Below are positions 18,073 to 26,860 of a stretch of DNA of 64,000 nt, piece by piece. Numbering within the stretch: the first letter of the stretch is position 1; each line of letters opens with the position of its first letter. Source of the stretch: CAVWSM01 sp963757805. GTDB lineage: Bacteria > Actinomycetota > Actinomycetes > Jiangellales > Jiangellaceae. The DNA lies in contig CAVWSM010000013.1 of assembly GCA_963757805.1 (NCBI GenBank), forward strand, positions 1 through 64,000, written 5' to 3'. The notes under the pieces were generated by a model that was given only the letters and a program-made list of their open reading frames with translations, was not told the DNA's origin and searched no databases. Position numbers and translations under genes: made by a program.

Positions 18073-18099
18073 TCGTTGCGGCCAGTGATCGAGATGGAT
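18064..18099 (-). pseudogene. 3'-end remnant of a third HAF-repeat gene copy
   Basis: In minus sense this reads Ile-His-Leu-Asp-His-Trp-Pro-Gln-Arg-Thr-Ser-stop and lines up with the C terminus of the intact upstream HAF protein (VIHPEHRWQRTSL-stop) at both DNA and protein level. No body of a gene is attached; the BldC-like stop codon is 9 bases upstream. It is best read as the footprint of a duplication unit whose boundary lies inside the coding sequence, or as a deleted third copy. Confidence 0.5.
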
Positions 18100-18107
18100 A
18101 CCGGAGG

Positions 18108-18320
18108 TCAGCCGGCTTGGATGAACGAGTCGCGCAGGTAGTCCTGCACCGCCTGCTCCGGGATGCGGAACGACCGGCCAACCTGCGCGGCCGGGAGTGT
18201 GCCGGCATGCACCAGCCGGTAGACGGTCATCCGTGAGACGCGCATCATGTCCGCGACCTCAGCAACGGTCAGGAAGCGTATGTCCAGGGGCTCCTGCTTC
18301 CCCGCAGCCTTCCGGGCCAT
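18108..18320 (-). CDS. BldC-like MerR-type helix-turn-helix regulator (excisionase family)
   Basis: 70 residues. The core FLTVAEVADMMRVSRMTVYR, LVHAGTLPAAQVGRSFRIPE is the winged HTH of the BldC/Xis-like group: helix-turn-helix, then a Gly-Arg-Ser wing. BldC proteins are small DNA-binding regulators of development and stress in Streptomyces and are widely conserved in actinobacteria. Its position between a small AURKAIP1-type gene and acuC/proC fits the usual neighbourhood as I remember it. It is the first gene on the strand carrying the two HAF-repeat genes and may share their transcript. Confidence 0.85.
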   Translation of the reverse strand: MARKAAGKQEPLDIRFLTVAEVADMMRVSRMTVYRLVHAGTLPAAQVGRSFRIPEQAVQDYLRDSFIQAG

Positions 18321-18451
18321 GTCACACCGCCTCGCACCCGCGTCGGCCCCGGCTTCCCCTCCGGTGCGACAGTCACGCGGGCGTACAAGGGCTCATGCTA
18401 GTTGCGGATGTGACAGACGGGAAAGTGGAGACGCCTGTGGCCCACGGAGGG

Positions 18452-19633
18452 TCACCAGACCGGGGCGAGCCCATGGGCCGGGAAGACCGCGCGCTGGGTG
18501 GCGATCACAGCCCGGTCGACGTCGTCGGCGGGGTCGAAACCAGCGGCCCACGATGGCATCTGGCCGAGCCCGCCGTCAGTCATGCGATAGGGGCCGATGC
18601 GCCCAAGGACCCGCTGCACGTACGACCGCCAGCCCTCTGGCACGGCGGTTTCTGGATCGACCGGACGGCCGCCGGCGATGCCGATCAAGTGCGACCAGGA
18701 CCGGGGTACGACATCGACGACGGCGTAGCCGCCTCCGCCGGTGGCCACCCAACGTCCGTCGCACAGCTCATGCGCCAGCTCGTGCATCGCGACCTGTGCG
18801 GCCCGCTGGCCGTCAACGGTGAGCGCGAGGTGGGCGAGCGGATCCTCGGCGTGACCGTCGCAACCGTGCTGGCTCACGATCACGTCCGGCGCAAACTCGC
18901 GCAGCAACGGTGGCACGACCGCGTCGAACGCGCGCAGCCAGCCCGCGTCGTTGGTGCCGGGCGGTAGCGCCACGTTGACGGCGCTGCCCTCGGCGGCCGC
19001 ACCGCCGGTCTCTTCGGGGTAGCCCGTGCCGGGGAACAGCGTCCGCGGTGTCTCGTGCAGGCTGATCGTCAGCACGCGCGGGTCGTCCCAGAAGATCGCC
19101 TGGACTCCGTCACCGTGGTGCACGTCGAGGTCCACGTACGCGACTCGCGACGCCCCCAGGTCCAGGAGGCGCCTGATCGCGACGGCCAGGTCGTTGTAGA
19201 CACAGAAGCCGCTCGCCCAGCCTGGCATCGCGTGGTGCAGGCCGCCGGAGAAGTTGACTCCGTGCGCCGCCTCGCCCCGCCATACGGCCTCGGCCACCGC
19301 GACCGTGCCGCCGACGATGCGAGCGGACGCCTCGTGCATGCCAGTGAATGCCGGGTCGTCCTCCGTGCCCAAGCCGTACGAGGACTCGACCTGCGGGACG
19401 GCCCCGCTGCAGCGACGCACGGCAGCCAGGTAGGCGGGCTGGTGAACGAGCGTCAGCAGCTCGTCCGTGGCCACCTCTGGTGCGACAATCTTGACGCCAC
19501 CACCGTCAAGCAGCCCGAGCTCGCGGGCGAGTCGGACGGTCAGGTCCAGCCGGATGGGCGCCATCGGATGGCCTGGTCCGAAGTCGTACGCGCACAGCGC
19601 CTCATCCCAGGCGATGTGGACCGAGCAGCTCAT
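18452..19633 (-). CDS. acuC: AcuC-type acetoin utilisation / class I histone-deacetylase-like enzyme
   Basis: 393 residues from ATG 19631-19633. DFGPGHPMAPIRLDLT is the family N terminus. VNFSGGLHHAMPGWASGFCV holds the catalytic His-His pair; YVDLDVHHGDGVQ supplies the zinc-binding Asp-x-His motif; VSQHGCDGHAEDPLAHL holds the third zinc Asp; and ATGGGGYAVVDVVPRSW the Gly-rich loop before the Tyr-equivalent region. AcuC deacetylates acetyl-CoA synthetase and so switches acetate activation on. A longer reading frame extends upstream into the VOC gene but lacks family similarity. Confidence 0.9.
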   Translation of the reverse strand: MSCSVHIAWDEALCAYDFGPGHPMAPIRLDLTVRLARELGLLDGGGVKIVAPEVATDELLTLVHQPAYLAAVRRCSGAVPQVESSYGLGTEDDPAFTGMHEASARIVGGTVAVAEAVWRGEAAHGVNFSGGLHHAMPGWASGFCVYNDLAVAIRRLLDLGASRVAYVDLDVHHGDGVQAIFWDDPRVLTISLHETPRTLFPGTGYPEETGGAAAEGSAVNVALPPGTNDAGWLRAFDAVVPPLLREFAPDVIVSQHGCDGHAEDPLAHLALTVDGQRAAQVAMHELAHELCDGRWVATGGGGYAVVDVVPRSWSHLIGIAGGRPVDPETAVPEGWRSYVQRVLGRIGPYRMTDGGLGQMPSWAAGFDPADDVDRAVIATQRAVFPAHGLAPVW

Positions 19634-19676
19634 GGCAATCGACCCTAGCCAGTTCCGCCGGAATGGGCCGCAGCCG

Positions 19677-20033
19677 TCAGGTGGAGGGTCGCTGGTGCAA
19701 CCCGAACTCCGAGCCCTGGTCGTCCTTGCAGAGCACGAACCGGCCAAAGGTCGCCTGCGTCGTCTCGTCACCTTCGGCCTGGCTCTCATCCACGGTGCCG
19801 CCCAGCTGACGCACCTTGGCCAACGCCGCGTCCATGTCGTCGACGACGAAGAACAGGTACGGTCTGGCGGCCGGGTCGTCGCCGTGGACTCCACCGGGGA
19901 CCGAGGGCGTTGAGATCACGTAGCCCTGGCCCGGTCCAGGCGCGAACGTCCAACCGAAGAGCTCGCCGTAGAACGCCTTCGCCTTGTCGGCGTCGGCGAC
20001 CCCCAGCTCGAAGAAACCAACCTCACCTGCCAT
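19677..20033 (-). CDS. VOC (glyoxalase/bleomycin resistance) family protein
   Basis: 118 residues starting MAGEVGFFELGVADADKAKA, then FYGELFGWTFAPGPGQGYVI, the first beta-alpha-beta-beta-beta module. PYLFFVVDDMDAALAKVRQL, FGRFVLCKDDQGSEFGLHQ is the second, where the usual C-terminal metal-binding Glu sits in GSEFGLH. VOC proteins of this 'VTE/CDD' type bind small ligands or act as simple metalloenzymes. Its role here is unknown. It lies 43 bases upstream of acuC and could be co-transcribed. Confidence 0.8.
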   Translation of the reverse strand: MAGEVGFFELGVADADKAKAFYGELFGWTFAPGPGQGYVISTPSVPGGVHGDDPAARPYLFFVVDDMDAALAKVRQLGGTVDESQAEGDETTQATFGRFVLCKDDQGSEFGLHQRPST

Positions 20034-20044
20034 GTCATGTGAGG

Positions 20045-20629
20045 CTACTTGCGCGGCTGGCCCCGGCGAGCGATCCGGTAGCCGGCAGTGATGGCGACGA
20101 AGAGTCGTTGGTTGGCGCTGGTCGCCACGGGGCCGACCACGAACCAGATCCCGAGGGTGAGCGTGAGCACGACGACGTACCCCAACAGCGGCTGGGCTCG
20201 CTCGACGTCGCCGACGAGCGCGCTGAGGCCGAGCAGCAGCCCGACCGAGATGGCCCAGAAGAGCGCAGCCTTGCGGAACTCGCGCCATTCGTGCCGGACG
20301 CGCTCAGCCCCACCGCGATGCGGCTTGGCCGCCAGTGGGGCCCCGGCGAACCGATGCGCGAAGCGCCGGTCGGCCCAGCTCACCAGGTCGTGCCCGAACG
20401 CGATGGTGAATCCGAGGTAGGCCGCGGCGAGCGCGTGGGCTTGGGTGGGTGCCGCGCCGCTGTGCAGGTCCCCGGCCGTCAGCGCAAGGAGAACGAGGTC
20501 GGCAGCCGGGGAACCGAGCAGCAACGCCAGACCCAGCCGAGGTCGGCGCAGGACATATCGGGCAGTTAGCCCGGCAATGAGGAACACCCAAAAGGCCACT
20601 TCGGTGGCGACTATCGCGGCGGCAACCAT
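20045..20629 (-). CDS. Integral membrane protein of unknown function
   Basis: About 194 residues with four hydrophobic segments: VATEVAFWVFLIAGLTARYV, LALLLGSPAADLVLLALTAG, AALFWAISVGLLLGLSALVG and LGYVVVLTLTLGIWFVVGPV. A charged loop (RRFAHRFAG to EWREFRKA) lies in the middle. I place the start at ATG 20627-20629; the upstream GTG at 20653 lies inside the palindromic operator and is unlikely. It is divergent from a TetR regulator 67 bases away, so it is the probable regulated target. Confidence 0.7.
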   Translation of the reverse strand: MVAAAIVATEVAFWVFLIAGLTARYVLRRPRLGLALLLGSPAADLVLLALTAGDLHSGAAPTQAHALAAAYLGFTIAFGHDLVSWADRRFAHRFAGAPLAAKPHRGGAERVRHEWREFRKAALFWAISVGLLLGLSALVGDVERAQPLLGYVVVLTLTLGIWFVVGPVATSANQRLFVAITAGYRIARRGQPRK

Positions 20630-20645
20630 TGATCCGACACTCCGT

Positions 20646-20687
20646 TCTAGCACACTTGTGTTGGAACGCTAACACAGGTGTGCTAGA
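20646..20687. promoter_or_regulatory. 42-bp palindromic TetR-family operator
   Basis: Two 17-bp arms, TCTAGCACACTTGTGTT (20646-20662) and AACACAGGTGTGCTAGA (20671-20687), are reverse complements with one mismatch around an 8-base centre. Each arm contains its own smaller palindrome, CACACTTGTG and CACAGGTGTG. The site fills the 67-bp gap between the divergent TetR and membrane-protein genes and ends 9 bases before the TetR start. Confidence 0.8.
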
Positions 20688-20696
20688 ACGTATTCC

Positions 20697-21320
20697 GTGC
20701 CGGTCCAGGTCGATCACGACGCCCGCCGCGCCCAGTTGGCGCATGCGGTCTGGCGCATCGTCGTCCGCGACGGCGTGCGCGGGGCGTCAGTGCGTGGCGT
20801 TGCCCGCGAAGCCGGGCTGTCGATGGGCTCGGTCCGGCACTTCTTCGCCAGCCAGGACGAGCTGCTGCGCTTCGCCGTACAGGAGGTCGTCAGCCAGGCC
20901 AGCCGGCGGATCGAGGCCGGCGCACCCGATCGGATGGCTGCCGTGGCGGAGGGTCGGCCACTGGACGCGATCGTCGCCCTCCTCGAAGAGGTCCTCCCGC
21001 TCGACGAGGAGCGGATGACGGAGGCCAAGGTGTGGGCCGCGTTCACCGCGCCTCCGGCCACTGATCCCGGCATGGCGGCCATCCGACGGCAGGCCGACGG
21101 CGGCATCAGGCAGCTGTGCCGGGACGCCCTCGTTGCGCTGGCCGAGTTTGGTCTCCTTCATCCCGCACGTGACCTGGAGATCGAGACCGAGCGCATCCAT
21201 TCCCTGCTTGACGGATTGGCGCTCCACCTGATGCTCGATCCCGCTCGCACGCCGGCAGATCGCGTCCGGGCCTTGCTGCTCACCCACCTGCGCGACCTCG
21301 CCGGATCGCCGGTCGAGTGA
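20697..21320 (+). CDS. TetR family transcriptional regulator
   Basis: 207 residues from GTG 20697. The N-terminal HTH reads AVWRIVVRDGVRGASVRGVA, REAGLSMGSVRHFFASQDEL: helices 2-3 are SVRGVAREAGLSMGSVRHFF. The C-terminal ligand domain (AFTAPPATDPGMAAIRRQAD through RIHSLLDGLALHLMLDP) has the TetR_C_6-like form typical of BetI/PfmR-type regulators. It should repress itself and the divergent membrane protein through the 42-bp palindrome. The ligand is not evident. Confidence 0.85.
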   Translation: MPVQVDHDARRAQLAHAVWRIVVRDGVRGASVRGVAREAGLSMGSVRHFFASQDELLRFAVQEVVSQASRRIEAGAPDRMAAVAEGRPLDAIVALLEEVLPLDEERMTEAKVWAAFTAPPATDPGMAAIRRQADGGIRQLCRDALVALAEFGLLHPARDLEIETERIHSLLDGLALHLMLDPARTPADRVRALLLTHLRDLAGSPVE

Positions 21321-21331
21321 CCGGCCGGCGT

Positions 21332-22512
21332 TCACTCGGTCCGCAAGGCCACGACCGGGTCGAGACGCCCCGCCCGCCGAGCGGGCGCCACCCCGAAGAA
21401 CACGCCTACGACCACCGATACCGCGAACGCCAACACAGGCGACCACCAGGCGATCTGCGCCGGCAGCGGGGAGAAGCGCTCGACCGCTGCCGACGCCACG
21501 ATGCCAAGCCCGATCCCGATCAGCCCGCCGAGCGTGGTGAGGAGTACGGCCTCGACGAGAAATTGCAGCAAGACGTCACGTTGGCGCGCACCGAGGGCCT
21601 TGCGCAGACCGATCTCGCGCGTCCGTTCACGTACGGACACCAGCATGATGTTGGACACCCCGACACCGCCGACCAGCAGCGAGATCCCGGCGATGGCCGC
21701 GAGCACCAACGTGAGCAGGGAGAGAATGCGTCCGATCGTGCCCAGGATCTGCGTCTGGGTGACAGCTGAGAACTCCTCGCCCTCGTACTTGTCGGTCAGC
21801 GCGTTCACCAGTCGCTGCTGCAGATCCTCGATGCCGTCGGTCGTTGGCGCCTTGACCGCGAGCGCGTCGATGCGGTCGACGGAGAACAACCGCTGCGCGG
21901 CTGTCACCGGCACCAGCACCTCACGGTTGCGGTCGACTCCGAAGGTGGTCCCCACGTCTTCGAGCACACCGATGACGCGGAACCGCACGCCGGAGATGGT
22001 GACCGTGCGCCCGAGCGGGTCGACGTCGCCGAACAGGTCGGCAGCCACCGCCGACCCCAGCACCGCAACGCGGCGCCGCGTATCGACATCGGCTGCCGAG
22101 AAGAACTCCCCGCGGGCAACTGGCCGGTCGAACACGTTGGGCACGGTCTCGTTCGTCCCGAGCACGCTCACGAACGCGCTCGCGTTGCCTACCCTGACTT
22201 GCTCCCCCGACGTGAGGCTCGTGGCGACCGAGTCCGGGTTACCGGCCACCCGCCCAAGCAGCTCGACGTCGTCGAGCTCGAGTCTGCTCACGCTCGGGGC
22301 CGAGCCGAACTCGAAGCGCCCCGGCACAACGAAAATGAGATTGGCGCCGAGTCCCTCGACTTGCCGCTCGACCTCGTTCTTGGCGCCGCTGCCGATTGCG
22401 ACGAGCACCACGACGGCGGACACGCCGATGATGACGCCGATCATCGTGAGCAGGCTGCGCAACCGGTTGGCCCGCAAGGCATCCAGCGCGACACGAACTG
22501 CCTCGGCCGTCC

Positions 22513-22516
<4 letters not shown>
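21332..22516 (-). CDS. MacB-like ABC transporter permease
   Basis: 394 residues. The first membrane helix is in RANRLRSLLTMIGVIIGVSA, followed by VVVLVAIGSGAKNEVERQVE. A ~200-residue extracytoplasmic MacB periplasmic-core domain contains VAVLGSAVAADLFGDVDPLG and FRVIGVLEDVGTTFGVDRN. The FtsX-type domain follows: ISLLVGGVGVSNIMLVSVRE, RTREIGLRKALGARQRDVLL, and helices up to VVGVFFGVAPARRAGRLDPV. It couples ATP hydrolysis by the next protein to extrusion of peptides, lipids or drugs. The coding region overlaps the ATPase stop by 4 bases. Confidence 0.9.
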
Positions 22517-23262
<746 letters not shown>

Positions 23263-23269
23263 GACCGCG

Positions 23270-24631
23270 TCACCCGCCGAGGCTCTGGCCGTCACGCACG
23301 CGGTCCGCGCCACGGACGACGATGCGATCGCCCTCCGACACCCCTTGCACGATCTCTACGGAGGACTCTCCCTGCGCGCCCAGCCGCACGTGCTGGCGAC
23401 GCACGACGTCATCCACAACAAGCCACACCGAGTCGCGCGCGCCATCTCGTACAACTGCGGACGCCGGGACGGACAAGGCGTCCGTGGCTTCGCGCACGCG
23501 CAGGTCAACCACGGCGCTCATGCCCGGCAGCGGAGCCGGGGCGGTATCCCCGTCGGCCGTTTGTCCCGCGCTGAGTGCCAGCCGCACGCGATAGCTGACA
23601 CCGCCGCTGGCCGAGGTCGTCGGCGCCACGTCCACGCTGGAGACCGCGACGCCGTACGTTGCACCAGGCAGCGCGTCGAGCTCTGCCGTGCCGACAACGC
23701 CCGGTTGCACCAACAGCACATCCGTCTCGTCAACCTCGGCCGCCATGCCAAGCGCGGACACGTCTGTGACCGTCGCGACGACTTGACCGCGCGAGACCGG
23801 GCTGCCCACAGCCAGGGTGCTGACGGCAGGCGCGGCGCTGGTGGATCCAGCTGCGGCGTCTTCGAGCACATCCTCCGCCGCATCGGCGAGAGCCGGCGGA
23901 AGGCCGGGCACCGAGGTCCCAGTGCCACCGCCGGCGCCAGCAGCGCCGAGCGACACGATCCCGCCGACGGGCGCGCGCACCTCCAGCGCGTCAACCGTCG
24001 CCTGTGCGGCGTCGACCGCCGCTTGGGTCTGCACTCGTTGGGCGGCACCGAGGGACGATAGGGCGTCGGAGAGACTGCCGAGCCCTGCGTTGAGCTGCCG
24101 GATCGCCCGGTCGGCGTCGGATCGGGCTGCTGCGTAGTCGGCTTCGGCTGTGGCGAGAGCGGCCAGTGCCTGCGCGCGGGCTGCCGGATCGGGGATCGCC
24201 TGTGCAGCGTCTCGGGCGGTGGCGAACGCGGCAGTCGCGCGCTGATCCGTCCGCGCTGCTTGCGTCGACACTGGGATCGCACCGAGCTCGACGTCGGCGC
24301 TCGCCGCAGCGGACGCATCCGCCTCCTGTGCCTGCGTGAGCTGTTGCTGAGCCTGCGGCGAGGCGATGCGCAGCAGCACGGTGCCCGCCGGGACTTGTTG
24401 CCCGTCGGCCACCAGCAGCTCACCGACCTGCCCGTCGGCGGCGGCGGTGACAGTGGCCGAAGCCTTGGCAGTCACGGCCGCCGGGGCCTCGACGACCTCG
24501 ACCACGGTCTCCCGGCCCACCAGGCCGGTCTCGATGGCGCCATCGTCGTCGGCGGTGCACGCCGTGGCGGCCAAGGTCGTCAGGACGACGGCAACTGCGA
24601 CACTCCACGAGACATCACCTGCGAGGCGCAC
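23270..24631 (-). CDS. MacA/HlyD-like membrane-fusion (adaptor) lipoprotein
   Basis: 453 residues. The signal peptide ends in a lipobox-like VVLTTLAATAC (Cys about residue 25). A biotinyl-lipoyl half (ADGQVGELLVADGQQVPAGT) precedes a long Ala/Gln-rich coiled coil (SPQAQQQLTQAQEADASAAA to LNAGLGSLSDALSSLGAAQR). The second lipoyl half (VDALEVRAPVGGIVSLG) and beta-barrel/membrane-proximal domains (AAEVDETDVLLVQPGVVGTA; LSVPASAVVRDGARDSVWLV) follow. In Gram-positive bacteria such adaptors assist MacB-like pumps without an outer-membrane channel. Divergent from the potassium-uptake genes. Confidence 0.9.
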   Translation of the reverse strand: MRLAGDVSWSVAVAVVLTTLAATACTADDDGAIETGLVGRETVVEVVEAPAAVTAKASATVTAAADGQVGELLVADGQQVPAGTVLLRIASPQAQQQLTQAQEADASAAASADVELGAIPVSTQAARTDQRATAAFATARDAAQAIPDPAARAQALAALATAEADYAAARSDADRAIRQLNAGLGSLSDALSSLGAAQRVQTQAAVDAAQATVDALEVRAPVGGIVSLGAAGAGGGTGTSVPGLPPALADAAEDVLEDAAAGSTSAAPAVSTLAVGSPVSRGQVVATVTDVSALGMAAEVDETDVLLVQPGVVGTAELDALPGATYGVAVSSVDVAPTTSASGGVSYRVRLALSAGQTADGDTAPAPLPGMSAVVDLRVREATDALSVPASAVVRDGARDSVWLVVDDVVRRQHVRLGAQGESSVEIVQGVSEGDRIVVRGADRVRDGQSLGG

Positions 24632-24684
24632 GGGATCATCGTAGGTTTGTCAGCGCGTGATCGAACCGACAGCGGAGGTCACCG

Positions 24685-26022
24685 ATGGCACGGTTCGGGT
24701 CGATCCAGCGACCGACACGCGCCGTGCCCCTTGCCTTTCTGGCCGTCATCGTCGTGGGCACCCTCATCCTGATGCTGCCGGTGTCGAGTGCGAGCGGCCA
24801 AGTAGTGCCGTTCACCACGGCGGCGTTCACCGCAACCTCGGCGACCACGGTCACCGGGCTCACAGTCGTCGACACGGCCACCTATTGGAGCGGTTTCGGC
24901 GAGGTGGTCATCCTCGTGCTGATCCAGCTCGGCGGGCTGGGCATCATGACCTCCGCAACGCTCCTGATCATTACGGTGAGCCGCCGGCTCGGGATCCGTA
25001 CGCGCCTCATCGCCGAAGGCGAGCACAAGGCGCTGTCGTTCGGCAACGTGCGCACGGTGGTGCGACGGATCGCAGGGCTGTTTCTGGCATTCGAGGCCGT
25101 GCTCGCGGTGTGGCTGGCGGCCCACTTCTTTGGCCGGTACGACTACGACGTACCCACTGCTCTGTGGCATGGGTTGTTCCATTCCGTATCAGCGTTCAAC
25201 AACGCGGGATTCTCGCTTTACTCGGACAGCCTGATGGGGTTCGTGTCCGACTGGTGGATCTGCCTGCCAATCGCGCTAGCGGTGATCTTCGGCGGCCTGG
25301 GCTTTCCGGTGATCACCGAGCTGTATCGGGAGCGCTGGCGGCCCCGCACCTGGAGTGTTACCACCAAGCTCACGGTGTGGGGGTCGGGCTTCCTGTTCGC
25401 TTTCGCGACGCTGTACTTCCTGGTGGCTGAGTGGTCCAACGACCAGACGCTCGGCCCGCTCGATGTGTCGACCAAAGTGCTCGCTGGGTTCTTCACGGGA
25501 GTAATGCCGCGGAGCGCCGGATTCAACGTCATCGACATTGGTGAGATGGGTCCGAACAGCTTGATGGTTACCGATGCCCTGATGTTCATCGGCGCGGGGA
25601 GCGCCGGGACATCCGGGGGCATCAAGGTGACGACGTTCATGCTGCTGGCGTTCGTCATGCTGGCCGAGGTGCGCGGCGAGCCGGACGTCACGGTGGGCAC
25701 GCGTCGCGTCGGCTATGACGTGCAGCGGCAGGCTCTGACTGTGGCGCTGTTCGCGATCGGGCTGGTCGCGTTTGGAACGCTGTTGGTGCGCCAGATCAGC
25801 GACCTGGATCTCGACCGTGTGCTGTTCGAGGTCGTCTCCGCCTTCGGGACCACTGGCCTGTCCACGAGTATCACCAGCGACTTGCCCTCATCGGCGCAGT
25901 GGATATTGATGGTGCTCATGTTCCTTGGGCGAGTCGGCACAATCACTGCAGTTGCCGCGCTGGCGCTGCACTCGCAGCGCCGGCTCTACCGTCTGCCGGA
26001 AGACCGAGTCATCGTGGGGTAG
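24685..26022 (+). CDS. Ktr/Trk-type potassium uptake membrane subunit
   Basis: 445 residues. The four selectivity-filter loops are visible: TSATTVTGLTVVD, SVSAFNNAGFSLYS, MPRSAGFNVIDIG and VSAFGTTGLSTSI, each with the conserved Gly. Eight or more membrane helices surround them, from AVPLAFLAVIVVGTLILMLP to WILMVLMFLGRVGTITAVAA. The lack of extra N-terminal helices points to the KtrB rather than the TrkH subfamily. The NAD-binding partner follows 6 bases after the stop, so the two form an operon for K+ uptake. Confidence 0.9.
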   Translation: MARFGSIQRPTRAVPLAFLAVIVVGTLILMLPVSSASGQVVPFTTAAFTATSATTVTGLTVVDTATYWSGFGEVVILVLIQLGGLGIMTSATLLIITVSRRLGIRTRLIAEGEHKALSFGNVRTVVRRIAGLFLAFEAVLAVWLAAHFFGRYDYDVPTALWHGLFHSVSAFNNAGFSLYSDSLMGFVSDWWICLPIALAVIFGGLGFPVITELYRERWRPRTWSVTTKLTVWGSGFLFAFATLYFLVAEWSNDQTLGPLDVSTKVLAGFFTGVMPRSAGFNVIDIGEMGPNSLMVTDALMFIGAGSAGTSGGIKVTTFMLLAFVMLAEVRGEPDVTVGTRRVGYDVQRQALTVALFAIGLVAFGTLLVRQISDLDLDRVLFEVVSAFGTTGLSTSITSDLPSSAQWILMVLMFLGRVGTITAVAALALHSQRRLYRLPEDRVIVG

Positions 26023-26028
26023 GAAGCC

Positions 26029-26709
26029 ATGCCGCAGCGCAATGATGTCCAGTCGGGCGACCTGAAGGGTGTGCTCGTGGTCGGTCTCGGCCGGTTCGGC
26101 TCTGCCGTCGCAGAGTCGCTTGTCCAGCTCGGTCACGAGGTGCTCGCGATCGACTCCGACCCGGTGCTCGTCCGGACCTACGCCGACAAGCTCACGTACG
26201 TCGTCGAGGCCGACGCCACCAGCGAAGAGGCGATGCGCCAGGTCGGTGCACCAGAGTTCAGCACCGCGGTCGTTGGCATCGGGACTGCGATGGAAGCGAG
26301 CATCTTGGCAACATCGGTGCTCGCCGATATCGGTGTCCCGAACATTTTTGCCAAGGCGATCAACCGCCAGCACGGTCAGATCTTGGCTCGGGTCGGCGCG
26401 CACGAGGTGGTCTACCCGGAGCACGCGATGGGCGAGCGGGTCGCGCACCTCGTGACTGGGAAGATGATCGACTTCATTGAGTTCGACGACGACTTCGCTC
26501 TCGTCAAGACGCGGGCGCCGGCAGAGGCGGTCAACCGGACGCTGGCGGAGTCGGCGCTGCGGAGCAAGTACAACATCACTGTGGTGGGCACCAAGCGCCC
26601 TGGGCAGGACTTCATCTATGCCCGCCCGGAAACGGTCATCAAGGAAGGCGATCTGCTCATCGTGTGCGGTCAGACGTCTCAGTGTGAGCGGTTTGCCGCG
26701 CGTACATGA
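26029..26709 (+). CDS. Ktr/Trk potassium uptake regulatory subunit (RCK domain)
   Basis: 226 residues. The N-terminal RCK_N domain starts GVLVVGLGRFGSAVAESLVQ, with GxGxxG nucleotide loop, and the acidic EVLAIDSDPVLVRTYADKL. The C-terminal RCK_C domain (AEAVNRTLAESALRSKYNIT, ARPETVIKEGDLLIVCGQTS) binds a second ligand; in KtrA/KtrC-type proteins this can be c-di-AMP. A c-di-AMP cyclase gene (disA) occurs elsewhere in this window, which makes that ligand plausible. It gates the membrane subunit encoded immediately upstream. Confidence 0.9.
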   Translation: MPQRNDVQSGDLKGVLVVGLGRFGSAVAESLVQLGHEVLAIDSDPVLVRTYADKLTYVVEADATSEEAMRQVGAPEFSTAVVGIGTAMEASILATSVLADIGVPNIFAKAINRQHGQILARVGAHEVVYPEHAMGERVAHLVTGKMIDFIEFDDDFALVKTRAPAEAVNRTLAESALRSKYNITVVGTKRPGQDFIYARPETVIKEGDLLIVCGQTSQCERFAART

Positions 26710-26860
26710 GTGGCGCGCGGGTAGACCGATCGGCGATCTGCGGTGATCATTTTGACTCTGACGAGGCCAGATACCCGGGCGCGTCGCAAGCCCCGCAAAT
26801 GGGCCATCAACTTGTGCACAGACGCCACCATTTGTCGGCCTGACCTGCTATTCTGGACGT

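Noticed and set aside
20651..20653. GTG start giving eight more residues to the membrane protein at 20.0-20.6 kb
   Set aside because: The codon lies inside the TetR palindrome and leaves no room for a ribosome binding site; the ATG at 20627-20629 is preferred.
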